Below are positions 7,392 to 14,935 of a stretch of 54,623 bases of DNA, piece after piece. Under the pieces are notes generated by a model, which made no database searches, was not told where the DNA came from, and was given only the letters and a program-made list of their open reading frames with translations. The number at the start of each line of letters is the position of its first letter. The stretch's first letter is position 1. Source of the DNA: Comamonadaceae bacterium (GTDB taxonomy: Bacteria > Pseudomonadota > Gammaproteobacteria > Burkholderiales > Burkholderiaceae_C); assembly GCA_003599455.1 (NCBI GenBank), contig QZKF01000046.1, positions 1-54,623 on the forward strand, read 5' to 3'. A program made the translations under genes and the position numbers.

Positions 7392-8665
7392 TCGACAGAG
7401 TGTTGAGCAGCGTCCAGCTTGCTGCGCTGTTGGTGTCGGCCAGCTACGGTATTGGCTTCCTGTTCGGATCAGGCGAACTGGCACTGACGCACGGGATCGC
7501 TGGCAGCATCTATGGCGTTGCCACCGGATTTGGCATGCTGATTTTGGCGGTGGTGGCTAGGCCACTGTGGACATCTGGCCTTTCGGTGTGGGATCTGTTT
7601 GGGCGAGCCTACGGATCACAGCTTCGCGGGTTGGTAGCTATGCTGTCTTTGGTCTGGATGGCGGGCGTGCTTGCGGCCCAGATTCATGGTGGGGTGGCTG
7701 TGGCGCGATTGCTGGGAGTCTCCGATCCGTACGGACTGCTCCTCGTCTTGGGTCTTATCTTCTCCGCCTCACGCCTGAACCTTCGCGTTGCTTCGAGAGT
7801 CTTCGCCGCCTGTCTGCTTGCAAGCGCGCTGGTTCTGATCTATTCCCTCTTCGTTGCTGGCGGAGTCGGGCTGTACTTGAACGCCGTGCCGACGTTTCTC
7901 GACGACCTGGACACTTTCAGTCCTACACATTTGGGCACAGTGTCACTGGCTGTTTGCCTGCTGGTCATCACAGGCGCCGATTACCATCAGTTCGTGATGT
8001 CCGGTCGAACTGCCAGAAGCGCTGTTGTAGGCTGCATCGTCGCTGGCGTGATGCTTTTTGTGATCGGCTTTCTACCCGCCACCGTCGTGGTGGCCATGCA
8101 GGCCACGGGGGCACTTGCCGAACTGCCAGACAGCAAGCAGGTCATACCGTGGGCCCTTTCCAAGGCCGCAGCTTCACTTATAAATGGCATGGGGGCCGGC
8201 ATGCTGGTGGCGCTGTCTATCGCGGCACTCGGATCTGGCGCTGCCGTTTTGCGGGCGATGGCTTCTGCAACGAGTGCGACACTACCGGTGAGGTGGGGCA
8301 GTCATCTCTGGGTGGCTCCTGGCCTTTCTCTATTGATCGGCGCCATCCTGGCATCGCGAGACCAGGGCATTGTGGAGACCATGGTGTCGGTCAACATCAT
8401 TTACCTCGCCAGTATCGGCGTTTGCTTTGTTGCGCTATTGGCGAACATCTCGCTGCCACCCCACCACGCCAGAGCTGCCATGCTTGCAGGCTTAGGGGTG
8501 TCAGTGGGTGTCTACTTGGCCGGCTGGACAGGTATGCTGGGGTCGGGGCCGCAGGCAGATGCTGTTTCCCTGTTGGCTGGAGTGGCCGCTTCAGCCGGTG
8601 TTGCAGTCGGCTTTGGCCTTGTTGCTGGCCATCGCAGAAATAGTGTTTCGAAGACGTACCAATGA
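7388..8665 (+). CDS. Sodium:solute symporter-like membrane permease
   Basis: 425 residues, almost entirely hydrophobic, with about 12-13 predicted transmembrane segments. The N-terminal stretch SASYGIGFLFGSGELAL and the Gly-rich helices resemble SSS/LeuT-fold transporters. The GTG start at 7388 overlaps the desaturase stop and has GAGG upstream; a longer frame reaching back into the desaturase gene is a shadow. Substrate is unknown; coupling to a desaturase suggests a lipid-related or amphiphilic compound, which is inference. The last 75 bases overlap the 3' end of the opposing LysR gene. Confidence 0.72.
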   Translation: MIDRVLSSVQLAALLVSASYGIGFLFGSGELALTHGIAGSIYGVATGFGMLILAVVARPLWTSGLSVWDLFGRAYGSQLRGLVAMLSLVWMAGVLAAQIHGGVAVARLLGVSDPYGLLLVLGLIFSASRLNLRVASRVFAACLLASALVLIYSLFVAGGVGLYLNAVPTFLDDLDTFSPTHLGTVSLAVCLLVITGADYHQFVMSGRTARSAVVGCIVAGVMLFVIGFLPATVVVAMQATGALAELPDSKQVIPWALSKAAASLINGMGAGMLVALSIAALGSGAAVLRAMASATSATLPVRWGSHLWVAPGLSLLIGAILASRDQGIVETMVSVNIIYLASIGVCFVALLANISLPPHHARAAMLAGLGVSVGVYLAGWTGMLGSGPQADAVSLLAGVAASAGVAVGFGLVAGHRRNSVSKTYQ

Positions 8666-9601
8666 GACAGCAGGCGCTGGCGCTTCCACCTTCTGTTCCG
8701 CCGCGCCGCGTGGTACGAGGATGCGGTGAGCAACCTTGACGATCAGCGCTGTGATGTCGTGAGCCAGAGGCGGTTCGAGTTCCCAGTGGTGCCAGTACAA
8801 GTCCACCATGACGCCATCGTCGGGGCACAAGTCGATGAGCTTCCCACTCTCCACGAATGGCTCGGCTTGCGTGCTCGGTATCAGCCCATATCCGGCACCC
8901 ATGGCAATACCCTCCAATAAGGCAACTGGCGACGGCAAGTAGTGCTTGGCGTACCTGTCTATCGGAAAACCAAACCGGTCTCTTAGGAAGTCGTCGTGCA
9001 GAGAGTCTTTTCGATTGAACAGCACGGCTGGTGCGGCAAGAACAGCAAGAACAGTCAAGCCGTCGGGAAACGACTTGCTGGCGAATTCAGGTGTCGCGTA
9101 GCAGCGGTACTCCATCGCGCCAAGGCATTCAGCAATGAAACCGTCAGCGGCCTTGGAGTTTGTCGAAATACAACCGATGACTTCACCTCGTGACAGCAAC
9201 TGCGAGGTGTGGTCTTGATCATCCGCAACCACTTCTAGGGCAACGAGCTGACTCAAAAAAAGCTCCTTCAAGACTTCTGGAAACCAGGTCGCCAGCGAAT
9301 CTGCATTGACCGCGATTGACAGCGGAACAGGAGCGTGAGGTTTGGGCCTTGGGACCAGTTGCTGCAAGGCCGAGCCTTCGAGGATGCGCAGCGCCTTGAC
9401 GTGACGGAGAAGTACCTCGCCCGCAGGGGTAGGGGAGACAGGTCGATCTCGAAGTACCAGGACGGTAGACAAAGATTCTTCCAGTGCTTTGATGCGTTGG
9501 GAGACGGCGCCCCTTGTGATGCTCAAAACAGCTGCTGCTCGCTCAAAGCTTTGCTGCTCAATCACCACCGCAAAGGTTTCTAATTGATCGCGATCCAGCA
9601 T
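8591..9601 (-). CDS. LysR-family regulator, ArgP/LysG subgroup
   Basis: 336 residues. The N-terminal winged helix (LETFAVVIEQQSFERAAAVLSITRGAVSQRIKALE region) and the effector domain beginning with LSIAVNADSLATWF follow the ArgP (IciA)/LysG subgroup closely. ArgP/LysG proteins sense lysine or arginine and usually control a LysE-type exporter, but no exporter is adjacent here. ATG 9601 is preferred over 9607 because GGAG is six bases upstream of it. The C-terminal 25 codons run antisense into the permease gene; the extension past the conserved domain may be variable. It could regulate the neighbouring desaturase-permease unit, but the convergent layout gives no direct evidence. Confidence 0.88.
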   Translation of the reverse strand: MLDRDQLETFAVVIEQQSFERAAAVLSITRGAVSQRIKALEESLSTVLVLRDRPVSPTPAGEVLLRHVKALRILEGSALQQLVPRPKPHAPVPLSIAVNADSLATWFPEVLKELFLSQLVALEVVADDQDHTSQLLSRGEVIGCISTNSKAADGFIAECLGAMEYRCYATPEFASKSFPDGLTVLAVLAAPAVLFNRKDSLHDDFLRDRFGFPIDRYAKHYLPSPVALLEGIAMGAGYGLIPSTQAEPFVESGKLIDLCPDDGVMVDLYWHHWELEPPLAHDITALIVKVAHRILVPRGAAEQKVEAPAPAVSLVRLRNTISAMASNKAKADCNTG

Positions 9602-9898
9602 AGACATCTCCCGATATGCTGGCTGACTGTGTGGTCAGCCTCCCTCCCTCAATTTAGTAGTGCAAGCGAGAAAAATGTCGATGGTTTTGGCGTTGCGAAC
9701 GAGCTTCAATAGTTACAAGTGGTATATGGAGGCTGGCTTCCTAAGCCGTCCTTTTGTGCCCGCTTTCAATTCATAAGCTCGAATGAATCACAGAGCCCTT
9801 GATGTTGAGGAAAGTCAATGAATTGCCTGACCCTAGCGGTTCAAGTTCGACCATGCGTGTACGCGTGATTGCTGTTCAGCATCGAACAAGAATTACAC

Positions 9899-10267
9899 AT
9901 GGTTGCCATGGGAATCGAATCAATTGAAGTGGCGTGGCACCATTGGAAGGACAGCAATTGGAGGCACTTTATGTGGCTGCTTGTAGCTCGCGAACCCCGG
10001 CAAGATGCCCCTCGTTGGAGGGGCAGGAAGTGGCTTGCCGCTTTTGATGCCGTCATTTGGCCAATGGTCGGCATTCTGCTGATCCACACGGCACTCGTGC
10101 CCTTGGGCATCGTTGGCCCTGTTGCGATTGCGGTGGCGCTTGGAATGTCAGGTGTTCGACTGCATCGCGCTATCTGGGTCAACCACCGCTACTGGTTCAC
10201 CATCTGGCGATGGGGCCGCGCTGCGCTCATTCTGATCCTGCTGGGGGCCGTTTTGAAGTCGCTCTAA
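9899..10267 (+). CDS. Small integral membrane protein of unknown function
   Basis: 122 residues. A charged N-terminus with AWHHWKDSNWRHFM leads to LVAREPRQDAPRWRGRKWLAAFDAVIWP. Two or three hydrophobic segments follow (about 57-70, 72-90 and 105-120). The Trp-rich amphipathic pieces and ordered length look like a real protein, and I associate similar proteins with mobile elements of Burkholderiales, but I cannot name a function. Start is uncertain: ATG 9899 with a weak AAGAA, or ATG 9908. It converges on the minus-strand unknown gene and overlaps its 3' end by 120 bases. Confidence 0.6.
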   Translation: MVAMGIESIEVAWHHWKDSNWRHFMWLLVAREPRQDAPRWRGRKWLAAFDAVIWPMVGILLIHTALVPLGIVGPVAIAVALGMSGVRLHRAIWVNHRYWFTIWRWGRAALILILLGAVLKSL

Positions 10268-10522
10268 CTGGCGCTGGATGAGGCGAGTGACACAGATGCC
10301 GAAACGCTCAGGGTCGTGCAAACATTCAACGGTGTTGCGCCATACCTTCCGGCGCCATGGTCGAGGTTGTGCCCAGGGGAAGGCATAGCGGGTGCGGTAG
10401 ACACCGGAGGCATCTCGGCCAATCACGATCATGAGCATGTCCGCGCGCTTAGCATCTGCATCGTGGATGACCAGATCGCCGTGACTCCACTGCGTGACAT
10501 TCGGCTGGTGTAACAGTCCCAT
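10148..10522 (-). CDS. Conserved hypothetical protein next to AlpA-like gene
   Basis: 124 residues from ATG 10522, with GGGAG nine bases upstream. Residues 1-80 look well ordered: NVTQWSHGDLVIHDADAK, MLMIVIGRD, YRTRYAFP, then PWRRKVWRN and LHDPERFGI. I associate this pattern with short uncharacterised proteins beside AlpA/integrase genes in Burkholderiales elements. The last 40 residues run antisense into the membrane-protein gene and look like shadow coding, as if the original stop was lost. It starts 25 bases after the alpA-like gene, so the two are probably one operon. Confidence 0.65.
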   Translation of the reverse strand: MGLLHQPNVTQWSHGDLVIHDADAKRADMLMIVIGRDASGVYRTRYAFPWAQPRPWRRKVWRNTVECLHDPERFGICVTRLIQRQLERLQNGPQQDQNERSAAPSPDGEPVAVVDPDSAMQSNT

Positions 10523-10547
10523 TTCGCCGCTCCCGAAACAACGGCAC

Positions 10548-10778
10548 TCAGTGAGCGACAACGGGACGGTTTTCGCTCCAAGCGTCGATGTCTGTGCTTC
10601 GCCAGGCCACAGCACGTGAAGTCAGGCGCACAGGACTCGGGAATTTCTGGCAAGCGACCAGTCGGTAGATCGTCGAACGGCCAAGACCCGTAATCTTCAT
10701 GACTGAGTGCATTCGCAAGAACACGGTTGAAGGCTGGTTTTGTCCGTTTGAAGGCGAGTTGGTGTGTAGGTTTTGCAC
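10548..10778 (-). CDS. AlpA-family helix-turn-helix protein (regulator/excisionase-like)
   Basis: 76 residues with the AlpA pattern: LRMHSVMKITGLGRSTIYRLV helix-turn-helix at about residues 21-41, then FPSPVRLTSRAVAWRSTDIDAW, the conserved wing and C-terminal helix. AlpA-type proteins regulate integrase expression or act as recombination directionality factors in P4-like and other islands. A GTG start at 10778 is used because it gives the usual leader before the helix-turn-helix; ATG 10712 is an alternative but would shorten it. Located between the integrase and the unknown gene, it is the best candidate for controlling excision of this island. Confidence 0.85.
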   Translation of the reverse strand: MQNLHTNSPSNGQNQPSTVFLRMHSVMKITGLGRSTIYRLVACQKFPSPVRLTSRAVAWRSTDIDAWSENRPVVAH

Positions 10779-10998
10779 GGCGCGTTCCCGGTAGCAGCAA
10801 TGCTCTCAATGTAGGGACATGGCGCGCGTTTCAAGCGCTGGATTTACCTTCGAATCGTGCTGTCTCCCAGTCCGGTAATCATTGGGCCACTGATACAGCG
10901 TTGGTGCAAATCTGAAAGATCTTGATCCATAGCCAACCAGCTATGAGCACCGCCCTTTCGGCCATCGGCCTTTCTCCCGATGATGTCCAAGGTTTGGA

Positions 10999-12180
10999 TC
11001 AGACGGTCAGTTTGGCCAGTGCAGCAGCAGCGTGGTCAGCTCTGAGGTGTCCATAGTGGCGCTCAATCATTGCGACACTGGTCCCACTCAATTGGGCTAC
11101 CGTGAGCAGATCAAGGCCACCCGTGACCAGATCAGTAATGACGCTGTGGCGCAGGGTGTATGCAGTGACTCCATCGCGCAGCTCCGCTGCGGCCAAGGCT
11201 GCCTTGATCGGCTTCTTCCAGGCGTCTTTGTTCCAAGCTTGGCCATCCTCTCGGCGAAAAATGCAAGCATTTGGTGGCTTGTGCTCGCAAAGCTTTGCAA
11301 ACATGGCCGCCGTGGCGGTAGGCAACTTGATCTTGCGATCCTGTCCGGCTTTGTCTTTGCCGATCGTCAGCACCGACAACCGGGACTCGAAGTTGGCAGC
11401 TTTCAAGGACGCCAGAGCGCCAGGGCGCAGAGGTACGGAGGACAACCCAGTCAGAAAGATGGCAAGGTCACTGTGCGCCTTCTCGATGAGCTTACGGCGC
11501 TGTTCAAGATCGATGTAAACGTCACGGCGTCCATCAGCATTTTTGGTAGGGCGTAGCGCGACCCGCCAAGCCATGTCCGTGGTGACATCGCCTGCGTCAT
11601 GGGCATAGTTCAGGGCTGCGCGCAGGGCCGCAATATCCCGGTTCACACTGGATGCCGCCCGTGGCCGGGTAACCGGTATTTCGCGACTGTCTCGATTCAC
11701 TTTGACTGGCGTGAGCGCCATCGCTTTGCGCCAATTTTCTACGCGCGTTTTGGTCAGTTTCGAAAGATCAATGTCTGCGAGCACTGGATCGTCATAGACC
11801 CATCTTCTGAACCGCATTTCGAGATCGTCAGCGGGTTCGTTCCCCCGAATGGCGCGGACGTGCTTGACGTACCGTTTGCAAGCCATGCTTACCGTCACGG
11901 CTTCAGAGGACCCGCCTTTGCCAAGATGCGAAAACCAAGTCTCTGCCGCCTTCTTTGCCTCGTCAAAACGTTGAGAGGGGATCTTGTCATCGAACTCCCC
12001 CAAGCTGCGTTTGTCTCGTTTTCCCGTGTCTGCAGAACGGTATCGGGCAACCCAGGTGCCTGTTGAAGTTGAAGTCATCTTGCGGAACCCGAGCATGCAG
12101 CCCGACGAGAGCTTGATCCAGTAGGGTTCTGCTCGTGGCTTGAGCTTGCTACGTGAGTCGACCGTATCGATTCTTGCCAT
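10999..12180 (-). CDS. Tyrosine recombinase/integrase of the island
   Basis: 393 residues. An N-terminal arm-binding region (about 1-85) is followed by a SAM-like core-binding domain (about 93-190) and the catalytic domain (about 215-390). Catalytic residues visible are Arg252 (PLRPGAL), Arg344 in YTLRHS, and the nucleophile Tyr376 in ERHYGH; the His normally three residues before the second Arg is Tyr341, a substitution I have seen in related integrases. ATG 12180 is chosen for its AAGGA site and N-terminus (MARIDTVDS); an in-frame upstream ATG would run into the attachment site. It reads away from the tRNA fragment, the usual arrangement for tRNA-targeting integrases, and would join attP to a tRNA-Val(CAC) gene. 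Confidence 0.93.
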   Translation of the reverse strand: MARIDTVDSRSKLKPRAEPYWIKLSSGCMLGFRKMTSTSTGTWVARYRSADTGKRDKRSLGEFDDKIPSQRFDEAKKAAETWFSHLGKGGSSEAVTVSMACKRYVKHVRAIRGNEPADDLEMRFRRWVYDDPVLADIDLSKLTKTRVENWRKAMALTPVKVNRDSREIPVTRPRAASSVNRDIAALRAALNYAHDAGDVTTDMAWRVALRPTKNADGRRDVYIDLEQRRKLIEKAHSDLAIFLTGLSSVPLRPGALASLKAANFESRLSVLTIGKDKAGQDRKIKLPTATAAMFAKLCEHKPPNACIFRREDGQAWNKDAWKKPIKAALAAAELRDGVTAYTLRHSVITDLVTGGLDLLTVAQLSGTSVAMIERHYGHLRADHAAAALAKLTV

Positions 12181-12205
12181 GATTTCGTCCTTGGGGTGAG
12201 GAAGT

Positions 12206-12227
12206 AGTGGGCCAAAAGTGGGCCAAA
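12206..12227 (+). repeat. Tandem 11-base direct repeat upstream of integrase
   Basis: AGTGGGCCAAA occurs twice in direct succession (12206-12216 and 12217-12227), 26 bases upstream of the integrase start. Adjacent direct repeats between an integrase gene and its attachment core are typical of arm-type integrase sites or excisionase sites. Function is inferred. Confidence 0.7.
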
Positions 12228-12278
12228 CACTATTCAACACCTTGGGATTTCGGGAGACAAGCTTCATAGACAAACGGG

Positions 12279-12303
12279 GTCCCAGATGGTCCCGCAAAGT
12301 CCC
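12279..12303 (+). repeat. Three GTCCC direct repeats phased at exactly 10 bases
   Basis: GTCCC begins at 12279, 12289 and 12299, so all copies lie on one face of the helix. The set ends 11 bases before the tRNA-derived core. Candidate arm-type or excisionase/AlpA binding sites. Confidence 0.6.
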
Positions 12304-12314
12304 GTTTCCCGTCA

Positions 12315-12359
12315 TTCACACGGCAGGGGTCGCAGGTTCGAACCCTGCACCGCCCACCA
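12315..12359 (+). other. Attachment site: 3' part of tRNA-Val(CAC)
   Basis: The sequence reads as the 3' part of a tRNA from the anticodon loop onward: loop TTCACAC with anticodon CAC at 12317-12319, descending stem GGCAG, variable region GGGTC, T-arm GCAGG-TTCGAAC-CCTGC, acceptor ACCGCCC, discriminator A and CCA. The 5' partner sequences (CTGCC before the loop, GGGCGGT acceptor) are absent; upstream is integrase-side DNA instead. This is therefore not a functional tRNA but the distal attachment junction. Crossover in or next to the anticodon loop is implied. Confidence 0.85.
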
Positions 12360-12366
12360 GACCCAG

Positions 12367-12398
12367 AAAGCCTGCAAGTTCTTGAACTTGCAGGCTTT
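12367..12398 (+). terminator. Intrinsic terminator after the tRNA-Val(CAC) fragment
   Basis: Perfect 14-base arms AAAGCCTGCAAGTT / AACTTGCAGGCTTT around the loop CTTG, followed by TTTT-type tracts. It would originally have ended transcription of the tRNA-Val gene and now closes the island junction. Confidence 0.85.
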
Positions 12399-12451
12399 TC
12401 TGCTTTTGTTCCGGGCTTTTGCCCGGGACCGGCAGGCTTACATTCGCAGGA

Positions 12452-13654
12452 ATGTACAAGCCGCTGCCCCTGGACGCCATTGCCCTGCACCAGCCGGTTC
12501 CCGTCAACGTGTGGGATCCGAAGGGCGTGCTGCTGCTGCGCAAGGGCGAGGCCATCACCTCCGAGCAGCACCGCGGCCACCTGATGCTGCACTCGCCCAT
12601 GGTGCTCGAGGCCGACTGGCGCGCCTGGTCTTACAGCTACACCACCGAACTCGACCGCATGGTGCGCGACAACGCGCCGCTGAACCGCATCGCCGGCCTG
12701 AGCCAGGTGGTGGAGGTGCAGGCGGTGCCGATGCGCGAGGACGCCGGCCCGGCCGAAGTCTGGGCCGACCTGCATGCCGCGCTCAACACCCTGCTGTACA
12801 AGGGCGCAGAAGCCAGCCAGTTCATCGATCGGCTGTCGCGCCTGGAATCGCAGGCCCGAGCGCTGTGGCGTGATCGCCCCGACGAGAGCCTGCTCGTGCT
12901 GGTGCAGCTGCTGTTCGACCCCCGCCTGGGTTACAGCGCCACGCACGCGCTGCTCTCGGCCGGCCTGTGCGCGCTGGTGTCGCCGTCGGCCGGCCTGCCG
13001 GACGCCGAGCAGGGCACGCTGTTTCGCGCGGCGCTGACCATGAACATCGGCATGACGCGCGCGCACGATGCCATGGCGCGCCAGCCGGGCCCCTTGTCGG
13101 ACGTGCAACGTCAGGCCGTGCGCGAGCATCCGCTGCGCAGCGCGGCGGTGCTGCGCGAGCTCGGCGTCGACGATCCCCTGTGGCTGCAACTGGTGCGGGA
13201 GCAGCATGAGCGGCCCGATGGCAGCGGCTATCCCGAAGGCCTGCAGGTCACCGGCATGGCGCACCGCCTGCTGCAGATGGCCGACGTCTACGTGGCCTGC
13301 ATCAGCCCGCGCCAGAGCCGGGGCGGCCTGCTGTCGCAGCAGGTGGCGCGCGAGCTCTACCTCGGTCCCGACCAGCAGCCCGATCCGCTGGGCGCGCTGT
13401 TCGTCAAGAACATCGGTTTCTACCCGGCGGGCAGCTACGTGCGGCTGGCCAGTGGCGAGGTCGCGGTGGTGGCTCGACGCGGTGCCAGGGCGAACGCGCC
13501 GCTGGTGTTTTCCATCGTGGGCCGCCAGGGCATGCCCCTGGGGGAACCCACCCTGCGCGACACGCAGGACCCGGCCCATGAAATCAAGGCCGGCCTGCCG
13601 CCCGCCGAGGTGAAGCTCGTGGTCAACGTGGCCCGGCTGCTCGAGCGCCTTTAG
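12452..13654 (+). CDS. HD-GYP-like protein with degenerate HD motif
   Basis: 400 residues. The N-terminal 90 residues form the small domain often seen before HD-GYP domains (MYKPLPLDAIALHQPVPVNVWDPKGVLLL). The HD-GYP part spans about 150-320 and keeps EHPLRSAAVLRELG, EQHERPDGSGYP with GYP at 259-261, and the MADVYVA helix. However, the metal-binding His-Asp that names the domain is replaced by Met-Asn at 197-198 (TMNIGM where LHDIGK is usual) and the first His of the HHE triad is Gln. Cyclic-di-GMP hydrolysis is therefore doubtful; it may be a nucleotide sensor or inactive. The ATG at 12452 is tightly preceded by AGGA. First core gene after the island. Confidence 0.85.
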   Translation: MYKPLPLDAIALHQPVPVNVWDPKGVLLLRKGEAITSEQHRGHLMLHSPMVLEADWRAWSYSYTTELDRMVRDNAPLNRIAGLSQVVEVQAVPMREDAGPAEVWADLHAALNTLLYKGAEASQFIDRLSRLESQARALWRDRPDESLLVLVQLLFDPRLGYSATHALLSAGLCALVSPSAGLPDAEQGTLFRAALTMNIGMTRAHDAMARQPGPLSDVQRQAVREHPLRSAAVLRELGVDDPLWLQLVREQHERPDGSGYPEGLQVTGMAHRLLQMADVYVACISPRQSRGGLLSQQVARELYLGPDQQPDPLGALFVKNIGFYPAGSYVRLASGEVAVVARRGARANAPLVFSIVGRQGMPLGEPTLRDTQDPAHEIKAGLPPAEVKLVVNVARLLERL

Positions 13655-14895
13655 TCGCCCTGGCCGCCCTGCTGTGCGGCCGCCCGCAGCTTGTCTTTCT
13701 TGCTCGGGCGTTTGCCCTTGATGCCGCCATTGCCGGGCGACGGCGACGGCGCGGCTTCGGTGGGCTCGAAACCGGGCAGCACCTCCAGCGGCAGGCTCAG
13801 CCCCTGGCGCTTCTCGATCAGGCGCCAGTGGGCCTCGGTGGCCGGGCTCACGAAGCTCACCGCCAGGCCGCTCGCGCCCGCGCGGCCGGTGCGGCCGATG
13901 CGGTGCACGTAGTCCACCGCCGAGCGCGGCAGGTCGTAGTTCACCACCACGGGCAGCTGGCTGATGTCGATGCCGCGCGCGGCGAGGTCGGTGGTGACCA
14001 CCACATCCCATCGCTTTTCCTTGAATTCGCCCAGTGCCTGCTGGCGCGCGCCCTGGCTCAGGCCGCCGTGGAACGAGGTGGCGTACAGGTCGCCGTGGTG
14101 CAGCTTGGATGCCACGCGCTCGGCCGCGTACTGCGTGGCCACGAACACCAGCACGCGCTGCCAGCCCTGGCTCTTGATGAGTTGACGCAGCAGCTGCGTG
14201 CGCCGCGTGCTGTCGACCAGGTAGGCCTGCTGCAGGATCACCGCGTCTTCGGTCGCCACGGTGGGCAGTTCGATGCGGGTGGGTTCGTGCAGCAGCGCAT
14301 CGGCCAGCGCCTGCACCTCGGGTGGGAAGGTGGCCGAGAAAAACAGGTTCTGCCGCTGCGCCGGCAGCAGGGCCAGCACGCGGGCGAGTTCGTCGGCAAA
14401 ACCCAGGTCCAGCAGGCGGTCGGCTTCGTCGAGCACCAGCAGCTCCACGCCGGAGAGCCGCAGCGCGTTGTGTTCCACCAGATCGAGCAGGCGCCCGGGC
14501 GTGGCGACCACCACGTCGGCGCCGCCGCGCAGCGCCATCATCTGCGGGTTGATCGACACGCCGCCAAACACCACCGCCACCTTGGGCCGCTGCGGCAGGT
14601 GCTGCGCCAGGCTGCGCACCACCTCACCGGCCTGGGCCGCGAGTTCGCGCGTGGGCACCAGCACCAGCGCGCGCACGCGCCGCGGCGTCAGCGGCTCTGC
14701 CGCCAGCAGCCGTTGCAACAGTGGCAGGGCATAGGCCGCGGTCTTGCCGGAACCGGTCTGGGCCGTGGCCAGCAGGTCGACGCCCGCGAGCACCGCCGGT
14801 ATGGCTTCACTCTGGACGGGGGTGGGCGAGGAGAAACCGAGTTCGGCGGCGGCGCGGGCGAGGGCGGGCGCAAGGCCCAGGGCGGTGAATGGCAT
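13651..14895 (-). CDS. DEAD-box ATP-dependent RNA helicase, RhlE-type
   Basis: 414 residues with all DEAD-box motifs: Q motif (GFSSPTPVQSEAIPA), motif I AQTGSGKT, PTRELAAQ, GG, TPGRLLDL, motif II DEAD, motif III SAT, then FVATQYAAERV, TTDLAARGID, and motif VI HRIGRTGRAG. A basic Lys/Pro/Gly-rich tail (about 375-414) fits RhlE-like proteins that unwind RNA in ribosome assembly or decay. The ATG at 14895 begins MPFTALGLAPALA, the usual RhlE start; the longer frame upstream lacks family similarity. Its stop overlaps the HD-GYP stop by four bases. The gene is divergent from yciH with a 40-base gap. Confidence 0.92.
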   Translation of the reverse strand: MPFTALGLAPALARAAAELGFSSPTPVQSEAIPAVLAGVDLLATAQTGSGKTAAYALPLLQRLLAAEPLTPRRVRALVLVPTRELAAQAGEVVRSLAQHLPQRPKVAVVFGGVSINPQMMALRGGADVVVATPGRLLDLVEHNALRLSGVELLVLDEADRLLDLGFADELARVLALLPAQRQNLFFSATFPPEVQALADALLHEPTRIELPTVATEDAVILQQAYLVDSTRRTQLLRQLIKSQGWQRVLVFVATQYAAERVASKLHHGDLYATSFHGGLSQGARQQALGEFKEKRWDVVVTTDLAARGIDISQLPVVVNYDLPRSAVDYVHRIGRTGRAGASGLAVSFVSPATEAHWRLIEKRQGLSLPLEVLPGFEPTEAAPSPSPGNGGIKGKRPSKKDKLRAAAQQGGQGD

Positions 14896-14935
14896 GGATC
14901 GGGGCAGTGTACCGGCACGGGTACCATGCGAGGCC

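Larger units (their letters stand above)
1..12359. mobile_element. Genomic island, integrase-proximal end (left end outside window)
   Basis: The segment runs leftward from a tRNA-Val(CAC) 3' fragment and carries a tyrosine integrase, an AlpA-like protein, short direct repeats next to the attachment site, metal-resistance cargo, two decayed genes and several orphan regulators. By eye its base composition is less GC-rich and its intergenic gaps are longer than in the housekeeping genes to the right. Because the tRNA lies on the plus strand and only its 3' part is present at the right junction, the complete tRNA-Val(CAC) gene should mark the left end, outside this window. No conjugation or replication gene is visible, so integrative conjugative element versus simple island cannot be decided. 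The cargo may have arrived in several steps. Confidence 0.75.

Noticed and set aside
12315..12359. Functional tRNA-Val(CAC)
   Set aside because: Only the 3' part is present; acceptor, D-arm and 5' anticodon strand are missing, so it is an attachment fragment.
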